Shown: positions 1-5,414 of the stretch, one piece after another
Numbering within the stretch: position 1 is the stretch's first letter
How the letters are laid out: every line of letters begins with the position of its first letter
Assembly: GCA_964536085.1 (NCBI GenBank)
Contig: CAZHWR010000064.1
Coordinates: forward strand, 1 to 8,401
DNA from: CAZHWR01 sp964536085
GTDB lineage: Bacteria; Bacillota; Clostridia; Oscillospirales; Ruminococcaceae
DNA length: 8,401 nucleotides
Direction: 5' to 3'
Notes under the pieces: model-generated
What the model was told of the DNA's origin: nothing
The model's database searches: none
What the model saw: only the letters and a program-made list of their open reading frames with translations
Made by a program: the position numbers and the translations under genes

Positions 1-1477
1 CCCAGAAAAATATTATATCGTAACCCGTAACAAGCGTGCTGGTAGGATAAAAGTATTTAAAATCATCGGTTTCATTCGGCCATCCAAGCGTTGAAAACGG
101 CCAGAGTGCCGAACTGAACCAGGTGTCGAGCGTATCCTCATCCTGCGACAGACGTTCACTTTTACAATGCGGGCATTCTTTGGGAGCGGTCTTCGCAACA
201 ATCGTTTCACCGCAGTCGGCGCAGTAGTACGCAGGGATTCGGTGACCCCACCACAGCTGACGGGAAATACACCAATCCTTGATGTTCTCCATCCAGTTGT
301 AATATATCTTGTCAAAACGCTCGGGGATGAATTTGACCTCGCCGTTTTTCACTGCGTCGATCGCCGGACGCGCCAGCGGCTCCATCTTGACAAACCACTG
401 CTTTGAAACCCGAGGCTCAACCGTTGTGGAGCAGCGATAGCACTCGCCTACATTGTGAACGTGGTCCTCTATTTTAACAAGGAAGCCCTCTTTGCCAAGG
501 TCGGCGACAATCGCCTTTCTCGCTTCGTATCTGTCCATTCCGCTGTATTTTCCACAGTCGGAGGTCATATGCGCATCGTCCGTCATAACGTTTATAACGG
601 GAAGCTCGTGGCGCAGTCCGACCTCAAAGTCATTCGGGTCGTGCGCGGGGGTGATTTTAACAACGCCCGTTCCGAACTCCATATCGACATATTCGTCGCC
701 CACTATCGGGATCTCCCTGCCGACAAGCGGCAGAATAACTGTTTTTCCTATAAGATGCTTATAGCGCTCATCGTCCGGATGAACGGCGACCGCGGTGTCG
801 CCCAGCATGGTTTCCGGGCGGGTCGTGGCGAGATTCAAATATCCGCTGCCGTCCGAAAGCGGATATCTCAAATGCCAGAAATGCCCCTGCTGTTCGGAAT
901 ATTCAACTTCCGCATCTGAAATAGAGGTTTTGCAGTGAGGGCACCAGTTTATTATTCTTTCACCGCGATAGATAAACCCCTTGTCGTACAGCTTTACAAA
1001 AACTTCCTTTACCGCCTCGCTGCAACCGTCGTCAAGCGTAAAGCGCTCGCGCGACCAGTCGCACGAAGAACCCATCTTTTTGAGCTGCTCGACTATTCTT
1101 CCGCCGTATACCTTTTTCCACTCCCACGCGCGCTCTAAAAACGCCTCGCGCCCAATTTCCTGCTTTGTTATACCCTCTTTTTTCATCGCCTCGATGATCT
1201 TCGCCTCTGTTGCAATCGAAGCATGGTCGGTTCCGGGCACCCACAAAGCCGAATAGCCCTGCATTCTTCTGAAGCGAATCAGAATGTCCTGCAAGGTGTT
1301 GTCGAAAGCGTGACCCATATGAAGCTGACCTGTTATATTCGGAGGCGGAATAACTATGGTATACGGGATTTTTTTTTCGTCAGGCTCAGCGGAAAAGAAT
1401 CCGTTATCGTTCCAGTATTTATAGGTTGCGTCCTCAAACTGTTTGGGATCATAAGTTTTGTCAAGCTGTTTTCGCAT
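1..1477 (-). CDS. valS: Valyl-tRNA synthetase, N-terminal 492 residues (3' end beyond the left edge)
   Basis: Class I aminoacyl-tRNA synthetase that charges tRNA-Val with valine in the cytoplasm and hydrolyses mischarged Thr-tRNA-Val. The frame is open from the ATG at 1475-1477 to the window edge. Visible in the translation: the ATP-binding HIGH-type motif as HMGH at residues 53-56, preceded by PPPNITG; the class I contact region VPGTDHASIATE (80-91); the CP1 editing domain starting near ATTRPETMLGD (217-227), with GTGVVKITPAHDPNDF (269-284); DWCISRQLWWGHRIP (401-415); and paired CxxC knuckles (CPHC 179-182, CADC 419-422, CPHC 435-438) typical of zinc-containing bacterial ValRS. The KMSKS loop and anticodon-binding domain lie beyond the edge. 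The start is supported by AAAGGGG at 1486-1492, 8 bases upstream, and by the usual short N-terminus before the HIGH motif. It is last in the run of genes seen and 57 bases after rqcH, with its own promoter in that gap. No frameshift is seen. Confidence 0.98.
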   Translation of the reverse strand, partial: MRKQLDKTYDPKQFEDATYKYWNDNGFFSAEPDEKKIPYTIVIPPPNITGQLHMGHAFDNTLQDILIRFRRMQGYSALWVPGTDHASIATEAKIIEAMKKEGITKQEIGREAFLERAWEWKKVYGGRIVEQLKKMGSSCDWSRERFTLDDGCSEAVKEVFVKLYDKGFIYRGERIINWCPHCKTSISDAEVEYSEQQGHFWHLRYPLSDGSGYLNLATTRPETMLGDTAVAVHPDDERYKHLIGKTVILPLVGREIPIVGDEYVDMEFGTGVVKITPAHDPNDFEVGLRHELPVINVMTDDAHMTSDCGKYSGMDRYEARKAIVADLGKEGFLVKIEDHVHNVGECYRCSTTVEPRVSKQWFVKMEPLARPAIDAVKNGEVKFIPERFDKIYYNWMENIKDWCISRQLWWGHRIPAYYCADCGETIVAKTAPKECPHCKSERLSQDEDTLDTWFSSALWPFSTLGWPNETDDFKYFYPTSTLVTGYDIIFFW

Positions 1478-1513
1478 TGGATTTACCCCTTTGTTTTCGA
1501 TTTATACTAGACT

Positions 1514-1542
1514 ATTATGCTACATTTTTTAAATTCAGTCAA
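1514..1542 (-). promoter_or_regulatory. SigA-type promoter for valS
   Basis: On the minus strand TTGACT (1537-1542) and CATAAT (1514-1519) are separated by exactly 17 bases of AT-rich spacer (1520-1536). This fits a housekeeping sigma-70/SigA promoter, with 5 of 6 matches to consensus in each hexamer. The -35 overlaps the last codons and the stop of rqcH. Transcription would start near 1507, giving a valS leader of about 30 bases. A second AT-rich -10-like hexamer, TATAAA at 1501-1506, lacks a partner -35. Inferred from sequence only. Confidence 0.72.
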
Positions 1543-3295
1543 CAGATAACCGCTTGATTCTTTCCTCGTCAGGCGTTATATAAACGGTTTTATTGCCCTC
1601 GAAGATGACCATTCCCGGCTTTGCGCCGTTCGGCTTTTTCACATTCTTCGCAAACGTGTAATCAACAGGGACCTGCGCTGAACCTCGTGCTTTGCTGTTG
1701 AACGCCGCGATATGGCATGCGTCCTCGATGGTTTTATCAGGCACTGACTTTCCGTCTGATATTATTATCACGTGCGAACCGGGAATATTGTGCGTGTGGC
1801 ACCAGATATCGTTCCCCCGTGCCTGCTTAAGCGTTAGGTTATCGTTCTGGCGGTTATTTTTGCCGCACAAGACAGTAAAACCGTCCGACGAAACAAATTC
1901 CAAAGGCTTCGGAGGCTTTTGCTGTGATTTTTTCACACTCCTTGCACGTTTTAAATATCCCTGCTCGAAAAGCTCGTCTCTTATCTCGTTAAGCTCTGTT
2001 TCTCCTGTTGTTCTGCTGACCGAATCAAACACCGAATCGATGTATTCAAGCTCGTTTCGTGCAGATATTATAAGCTGCCTGAGCTTTTGCTCCGCTGTCG
2101 CCGCCTTCCGATATTCCTTATAATATTTCTGTGCGTTTTCCTGCGGAGTAAGCGCAGGATCAAGCTTTATTTTAATTGTGGGAAGCGATTCGTCGTAAAA
2201 GTCCTCAAGCTCGGCAAAGCTCTGCCCTTTTTTGAGCGTATAAAAATTTGCGCTTATGATATCGCCGTATTTTTTCAGCGTTTCGCGCTCTTGGCTCTGT
2301 TCAAGCTCCTGCTTTTGAAGCTCTAATTTCCGGCTTATGCGCTCGGAGGTATTCACAAGCAGCTTTAACAAATCGTGCGAACGCTGCTTCATCCGTTCTA
2401 TTCTGCCGCGCTCGGAATAAAAAGCGTCGAGCAGTTCGCCTGCGCTTTCGTACCGTTTTGTTATCATATAAGTTCCGTACTGATTAATAGGAACTACGGT
2501 AAAGTCCTTCGGCTTGCCGTTTTGCTCCGCGGCTACCGTAAATGTAAACGCTGCGGTTTCAATCGACTGCTTTACGTTGTTTAAGAAAAACTCCAGGCGG
2601 GAAAAGACGTTTTCGTTCGCTTCACTTTTTTTAATATCCGTCCTGCGCGCGGCGTACTGCACCGCTTCGCGGCAGAGTATCGGCGAAAAGCCCTGAACGC
2701 AGTTCATAAGGCATTTTGCGAGTTCTCCGTCACTCTGCGCTTTGATTCTTCGGACGACCTCACCCGGTTCACAGTCTTTTAAGCACAGCTTATCCTGCGT
2801 GGGCGGCAGGGCATATTTTATCCCCGGAAGCATTCTGCGCACGCTTGACATACTGTCGTCAACACGCTTTATCGAATCGATTACCGTACCGTCTTTGTTT
2901 ACAACAATAAGATTGCTGTGCCGCCCCATTATCTCGATTACAACGCTTATTTCAGTCAAATCGCCCAATTCATCTGACGATTCAAATTTTAAAACAAGTA
3001 TCCTGTCAAGCCCAGACTGGGTTACTTCAACCAGCTTTCCGCCGTTCAAATGCTTTCGCAAAAGCATACAGAACATCGGCGGGGATTTTGGGTTTTCAAG
3101 CTGAATCTCGGTAAAATGCACCCGCGGCATATTGGCTCCGGCGTTTATCAAAAGCTTTTTGCTTCCGCCCTTAAAACGCAGGGAAAACACAATTTCCTCC
3201 CGCGACGGCTGATATATCTTGTCGATTCGGGAATTTAGCGCCGTTTTTTCAATTTCGCTTTTCACAGCGGCCAAAAACACACCGTCAAACGCCAA
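1535..3295 (-). CDS. rqcH: RqcH, NFACT-family ribosome-associated quality control factor (Rqc2/FbpA-like)
   Basis: Bacterial Rqc2/NEMF homologue, 586 residues, typical of the family. RqcH binds 50S subunits that carry a stalled peptidyl-tRNA and directs C-terminal alanine tailing, which marks the nascent chain for degradation. Older annotations call these proteins fibronectin-binding. Domains in order: NFACT-N (about 1-220) with LINAGANMPRVH (49-60), the conserved Asp97-Arg98 pair in SGLDRIL, and EIMGRHSN (121-128); a middle region with probable coiled coils (about 294-342 and 382-425); and NFACT-R (about 465-575) with GKNNRQND (478-485), DIWCHTHNIPGSH (496-508) and the KKPNGAKPG segment near 553. 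Asp97-Arg98 fall at the same numbers as the residues reported as essential for Ala-tailing in Bacillus subtilis RqcH, so the protein is probably active. The start codon is TTG, chosen because AGGAGG lies 7 bases upstream and the family begins M-x-x-D-G. It lies 26 bases after the Nif3-like gene, most likely co-transcribed. The older name FbpA or a generic NFACT protein are the alternatives. Confidence 0.96.
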   Translation of the reverse strand: MAFDGVFLAAVKSEIEKTALNSRIDKIYQPSREEIVFSLRFKGGSKKLLINAGANMPRVHFTEIQLENPKSPPMFCMLLRKHLNGGKLVEVTQSGLDRILVLKFESSDELGDLTEISVVIEIMGRHSNLIVVNKDGTVIDSIKRVDDSMSSVRRMLPGIKYALPPTQDKLCLKDCEPGEVVRRIKAQSDGELAKCLMNCVQGFSPILCREAVQYAARRTDIKKSEANENVFSRLEFFLNNVKQSIETAAFTFTVAAEQNGKPKDFTVVPINQYGTYMITKRYESAGELLDAFYSERGRIERMKQRSHDLLKLLVNTSERISRKLELQKQELEQSQERETLKKYGDIISANFYTLKKGQSFAELEDFYDESLPTIKIKLDPALTPQENAQKYYKEYRKAATAEQKLRQLIISARNELEYIDSVFDSVSRTTGETELNEIRDELFEQGYLKRARSVKKSQQKPPKPLEFVSSDGFTVLCGKNNRQNDNLTLKQARGNDIWCHTHNIPGSHVIIISDGKSVPDKTIEDACHIAAFNSKARGSAQVPVDYTFAKNVKKPNGAKPGMVIFEGNKTVYITPDEERIKRLSVD

Positions 3296-3302
3296 TTTGC
3301 TT

Positions 3303-3308
3303 CCTCCT
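3303..3308 (-). promoter_or_regulatory. Shine-Dalgarno site that fixes the TTG start of rqcH
   Basis: A perfect AGGAGG on the minus strand sits 7 bases before the TTG at 3293-3295. No ATG in frame is available near the expected N-terminus, and the family's conserved start (M-A-F-D-G) begins exactly at this TTG. The non-ATG start is therefore well supported despite its rarity. Confidence 0.88.
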
Positions 3309-3321
3309 TATAAAATATGTA

Positions 3322-4098
3322 CTACACTACTTCATACGGGCATATATTGCTTCCCGAATGGATAACAATCAAATCGGTAAAACGCTGTTTGAGCTTTTGC
3401 TCCAACACGCCGACTATTACGTTTTCGGTTTCAAAATGCCCCGCGTCGACAAGCGTAATACCTGAATTTTTCGCATCGACCATAACATTGTGCCTGGACT
3501 CTCCTGCGACAAGCGCGTCCGCGCCCGCTTTGGCGGCATATCCGAGCATTCCGTATTCCGCGCCGTTTGCCACGGCTACGGTTTTGATTTTGCCCGCCCC
3601 CTTGACAAGCTTTACCGCCTGACAGCCAAGCTTCTGCTTGACAAATTTTGCAAACTCATCGGGGAGCATCGGCTGTTTTATGTCACCGATTGCGCCGATT
3701 CCGTATGTAACGCCGTCTTTTTCGGTTTGAGCGCAAAGCACCTTTGCGTTTTCGATTCCTAAAATATCGCAAAGAGCGTCGGTGACTCCGCCTTTTGCCA
3801 CATCCAAATTAGTGTGAGCCGATATCACTGCAATATTGTTTTTTACGGCGAAATACTGTACCGAGCTTTCATCAATGGCCTTAAGACCGTCAAAAATAAC
3901 CGGATGATGGGAAATTATAAGATCAACATTTTTGTTCCTGGCCTCTTTTAAAACGTCAAGCGTAACATCCAAAACAGGCATGACTGTTTTTATATCCCGC
4001 TGCGGACTTCCGATAAGCAGACCGCTGTTGTCCCAGCTTTCCGCCAATTCAAAAGGGGCCAGCTCGTTAACAAAATCAAAAACATCCTTCACTTTCAT
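3322..4098 (-). CDS. Nif3-like dinuclear metal-centre protein (YqfO/YbgI family)
   Basis: Member of the Nif3/YqfO/YbgI family: toroidal hexamers with a two-metal site per subunit. A GTP cyclohydrolase I type 2-like activity has been proposed but the physiological role is unsettled. From the ATG at 4098 the protein has 258 residues, the short form without the PII-like insert of the roughly 370-residue B. subtilis YqfO. Metal-ligand candidates are His64-His65 in IISHHPVIF, Asp99 in SAHTNLD, and His221 with Glu225 in the HxxxE motif of DAGHFETE, the set known from E. coli YbgI. ESWDNSGLLIG (20-30) is the usual N-terminal signature. I prefer the ATG at 4096-4098 to an in-frame TTG 27 bases upstream, because AAAGGA (4110-4115) lies ahead of the ATG and the extra nine residues are not family-like. 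That site sits about 11 bases from the ATG, slightly long. It follows trmK by 55 bases; the trmK-nif3 pairing is also seen in Bacillus (yqfN-yqfO). Confidence 0.94.
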   Translation of the reverse strand: MKVKDVFDFVNELAPFELAESWDNSGLLIGSPQRDIKTVMPVLDVTLDVLKEARNKNVDLIISHHPVIFDGLKAIDESSVQYFAVKNNIAVISAHTNLDVAKGGVTDALCDILGIENAKVLCAQTEKDGVTYGIGAIGDIKQPMLPDEFAKFVKQKLGCQAVKLVKGAGKIKTVAVANGAEYGMLGYAAKAGADALVAGESRHNVMVDAKNSGITLVDAGHFETENVIVGVLEQKLKQRFTDLIVIHSGSNICPYEVV

Positions 4099-4153
4099 AC
4101 TAACGACCGTCCTTTCACCGAACAAAGCAGGCTAATCATAACTTATCCTGCAT

Positions 4154-4867
4154 TTAGCTTTTTGTTTCCGACAGTTTATATTCTTCCACCATCCGTTCAA
4201 TCTGTTTTAAAAACTCCTGTTCATCGGTCAAATCCAAAGGCATATGCGAACATTTCAGACCATTGATTTTCTTTTTCTGCTTGCTGACAAGGCGTTTTAT
4301 GTATTCAAGACTCTGTATGTCCGAATTCTTGCAAAGCTGTCCGACATTATAATACAACCTATCCGCTTTAATGGCTTTGCCCGTATACCGCGCTTTGATA
4401 ATACAATAAGCAAAGCCCCTGTCCAAAGCCGCACTTTCGGAACATATTTCAAATCCGTTTTCGCAAAGATATTGACGCAGAAGCTCGGGATCCTTCATCG
4501 GCTGTAAAATGAGATACGCATTTTTTATGCGGCTACACGAGCATCCGGATATTATTTTTACGATCTGCTCCCCGCCCATACCTGCGATCACAATATCTGT
4601 AACGCCGCTTAAATCGACATTTTCAAGCCCGTCCGACAACACGAGCGACACCTTATCCTGCACGCCGTACGAATTCACTGTTTCCTCCGCTTTTTTAAGC
4701 GGTCCCTTACGCAAATCCGCGGCGATAGCGCGGCGTGTCCTGCCGCGCAAGATAAGATACGCCGGAAGCTTTGCATGGTCGGTTCCGATATCAGCTACCA
4801 CCGAATCGTTCCCAACCATTTCGGCGACAGCCTCAAGCCTTGCGGTAAGCTTTAATCTGCTTTGCAT
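4154..4867 (-). CDS. trmK: tRNA (adenine(22)-N1)-methyltransferase TrmK
   Basis: SAM-dependent enzyme that forms m1A at position 22 in the D-arm of bacterial tRNAs; cytosolic, COG2384 family. It has 237 residues, normal length. Seen in the translation: SAM-binding motif I VADIGTDHAKLP (24-35); acidic Asp51 after AIAA at the end of the second strand; LSDGL (77-81); the family-specific AGMGG (95-99); and LILQP (119-123) followed by a Met-Lys-Asp variant in place of the Asn-Val-Gly found in bacilli. The C-terminal stretch (about 180-235) is charged and helical, matching the coiled-coil extension that helps tRNA binding. The ATG is preceded by GGAGG (4872-4876) with a short 4-base spacer. Between it and the upstream DUF1858 gene lies a hairpin with a U-rich tail that could modulate expression. 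The following gene is the Nif3-like protein, a conserved neighbour. Confidence 0.95.
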   Translation of the reverse strand: MQSRLKLTARLEAVAEMVGNDSVVADIGTDHAKLPAYLILRGRTRRAIAADLRKGPLKKAEETVNSYGVQDKVSLVLSDGLENVDLSGVTDIVIAGMGGEQIVKIISGCSCSRIKNAYLILQPMKDPELLRQYLCENGFEICSESAALDRGFAYCIIKARYTGKAIKADRLYYNVGQLCKNSDIQSLEYIKRLVSKQKKKINGLKCSHMPLDLTDEQEFLKQIERMVEEYKLSETKS

Positions 4868-4884
4868 TGTTCCTCCAAAAAGAA

Positions 4885-4912
4885 CCGCTCAAGTGAAAAA
4901 TCACTTGAGCAG
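4885..4912 (-). terminator. Hairpin with U-rich tail between DUF1858 gene and trmK (terminator or attenuator)
   Basis: GCTCAAGTGA (4887-4896) and TCACTTGAGC (4901-4910) form a perfect 10-bp stem around a 4-base loop. In minus-strand RNA a U-G and a C-G pair extend it to 12 bp. The minus-strand RNA continues GGUUCUUUUU, giving a U-rich tail directly after the extended stem; the plus-strand continuation is not T-rich, so the direction is clear. The tail runs straight into the trmK Shine-Dalgarno site (4872-4876). It begins 5 bases after the DUF1858 stop codon. I see no good promoter after it, so partial read-through into trmK is the simplest reading. Confidence 0.62.
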
Positions 4913-4916
4913 ATAA

Positions 4917-5117
4917 CTATTCGCCTGCCATATGCTTGTTAAGCTTTTCAACAAGCTCGTTTACGTCAACTCCGTGTACCTCGCACGCCATTTCAACGCT
5001 TTCACCGCGTGATGACGGGCACCCTAAACAGTGCATTCCGAGTTCAAGAAAAAACTGGGCGGTAGTTCTGTCTGAATCCAATATATCGCCTATTAAAGTA
5101 TCTTTTGTTACTGTCAT
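4917..5117 (-). CDS. DUF1858 / hybrid-cluster-protein-associated redox disulfide domain protein
   Basis: A 66-residue single-domain protein of the DUF1858 family (TIGR03980-like), small cytosolic proteins with a CxxC pair found next to prismane/hybrid-cluster genes in many anaerobes; the precise role is unknown. Seen here: an N-terminal segment MTVTKDTLIGDIL, then AQFFLELGMHCLGCPSS with Cys30 and Cys33 forming the CxxC motif, and an acidic helical C-terminus with NELVEKLN. The frame is open 12 codons further upstream, but the ATG at 5115-5117 is chosen because AAAGGA (5124-5129) lies 6 bases before it and the domain begins there. It is the first gene after the promoter and hairpin element at 5177-5325 and would head the trmK-nif3-rqcH-valS run. 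No hybrid-cluster gene is present in the window, so a redox-sensing or disulfide role in this operon is only inference. Confidence 0.88.
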   Translation of the reverse strand: MTVTKDTLIGDILDSDRTTAQFFLELGMHCLGCPSSRGESVEMACEVHGVDVNELVEKLNKHMAGE

Positions 5118-5179
5118 TTTAAATCCTTTCCTTTCTGTGATACTGCCGTGCATACGCGGCCGGTTTTAGCTTTAAGAAT

Positions 5180-5188
5180 ATTATACCA
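5180..5188 (-). promoter_or_regulatory. Candidate extended -10 promoter upstream of the DUF1858 gene
   Basis: On the minus strand this reads TGGTATAAT, a consensus TATAAT with the TG of an extended -10. No good -35 lies 16-18 bases upstream (only CATGCA-like sequence). Transcription would begin near 5173, about 56 bases before the DUF1858 ATG. Because the motif is also one arm of inverted repeat A it may be a by-product of the repeat; treat it as secondary to the promoter at 5297-5325. Confidence 0.4.
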
Positions 5189-5215
5189 TGAGCGCGAAGC
5201 GTTGCATGGTATAAT
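5180..5215. repeat. Inverted repeat A (left hairpin of the element)
   Basis: ATTATACCATG (5180-5190) and CATGGTATAAT (5205-5215) are perfect 11-base complements. The 14-base interior continues pairing as AGCGC-GAA-GCGTT with one G-T pair and a single bulged G, so the whole can fold as a stem of about 16 bp with a GAA triloop on the plus strand. No T-run follows on either strand, so it is not a typical terminator. Confidence 0.85.
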
Positions 5216-5271
5216 CGGCGACTGCGCCGGTTGCCGCGCCCGGGCGGCGAGGCGCACGCCATAAGAATAAA

Positions 5272-5306
5272 TAGGTATAATAACCTCTTTGAGGTTATTA
5301 TACCTA
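5272..5306. repeat. Inverted repeat B (right hairpin of the element)
   Basis: TAGGTATAATAACCTC (5272-5287) and GAGGTTATTATACCTA (5291-5306) are perfect 16-base complements around a TTT loop. The stem is AT-rich and no T-run follows, so it is unlikely to be a terminator. It shares GGTATAAT with inverted repeat A, and its right arm carries the -10 hexamer of the promoter at 5297-5325. Confidence 0.88.
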
Positions 5307-5325
5307 ATCCGCACGAAATATGCAA
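5297..5325 (-). promoter_or_regulatory. SigA-type promoter heading the DUF1858-trmK-nif3-rqcH run
   Basis: On the minus strand TTGCAT (5320-5325) and a perfect TATAAT (5297-5302) are spaced by 17 bases (5303-5319), a near-ideal housekeeping promoter. The start point would fall near 5290, in the loop of inverted repeat B, giving a GC-rich structured leader of about 170 bases before the DUF1858 ATG. The -35 lies outside the hairpin and the -10 lies within its right arm, so extrusion of the palindrome would compete with promoter opening. The upstream transcription unit terminates at 5367-5397, which supports an independent start here. Confidence 0.68.
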
Positions 5326-5366
5326 GTATATGGCAAACCCGATATCGCAAATTTTTCTTACAATAT

Positions 5367-5397
5367 AAAATCGGAGGACTGTTTGCCCTCCGATTTT
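5367..5397 (-). terminator. Intrinsic terminator of the LamG-domain surface protein gene
   Basis: AAAATCGGAGG (5367-5377) and CCTCCGATTTT (5387-5397) pair perfectly over 11 bp around a 9-base loop. In minus-strand RNA the stem is followed by a U-rich tail (AUUUUAUAUU) and it begins 18 bases after the stop codon of the 941-residue gene. Plus-strand reading also ends in a T-run, so it could work in both directions. Confidence 0.88.
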
Positions 5398-5414
5398 TAC
5401 ATTGCGTATACTGT

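Larger units (their letters stand above)
5177..5306. repeat. Composite hairpin element: two AT-rich palindromes around a GC-rich core
   Basis: An element of about 130 bp fills most of the gap between the surface-protein terminator and the DUF1858 gene. Two perfect AT-rich hairpins (5180-5215 and 5272-5306) flank a core (5216-5260) of very high GC that itself holds small inverted repeats: CGGCG/CGCCG at 5216-5220 and 5225-5229, GCCGC/GCGGC at 5233-5237 and 5244-5248, and GGCGcaCGCC at 5251-5260. The octamer GGTATAAT or its complement occurs four times: 5180-5187 minus, 5208-5215 plus, 5274-5281 plus, 5297-5304 minus. The composition differs sharply from the neighbouring genes. It resembles an intergenic repetitive element (MITE, REP or BIME-like) or a structured leader RNA; with one copy in view, being a dispersed repeat is inference. 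It has no credible coding content. Confidence 0.6.

Noticed and set aside
167..1256. Several plus-strand open frames of 67-154 codons
   Set aside because: They are antisense to valS, whose translation is continuous and full of family motifs. The plus-strand products show no recognisable family.
1692..3238. Plus-strand frames of 60-143 codons opposite rqcH
   Set aside because: They are shadows of a well-supported NFACT gene with intact motifs on the other strand.
4123..4125. In-frame TTG as an earlier start for the Nif3-like gene
   Set aside because: It would add nine residues not typical of the family, and the purine-rich AAAGGA site lies between it and the ATG at 4098, which suits the ATG instead.
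4127..4151. GCAGG/CCTGC inverted repeat in the trmK-nif3 gap
   Set aside because: The stem is only 5 bp with a 15-base loop and no T-run follows, so it is too weak to call a terminator or regulator.
5237..5246. CGCCCGGGCG palindrome as a possible regulator operator
   Set aside because: It sits in a GC-rich stretch where such palindromes arise easily, and it is better explained as part of the hairpin core; no known operator matches.
5177..5306. CRISPR array or tRNA-like gene in the repeat-rich gap
   Set aside because: The repeats are inverted rather than evenly spaced direct repeats with spacers, and no cloverleaf with a T-loop GGTTCGAATCC-type sequence can be seen.
5114..5350. Overlapping minus-strand frames of 68-78 codons across the hairpin element and DUF1858 leader
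   Set aside because: They lie in the palindromic, GC-rich element, have Arg/Ala/Pro-rich low-complexity translations, show no family-like sequence, and overlap the promoter and ribosome binding site of the DUF1858 gene.
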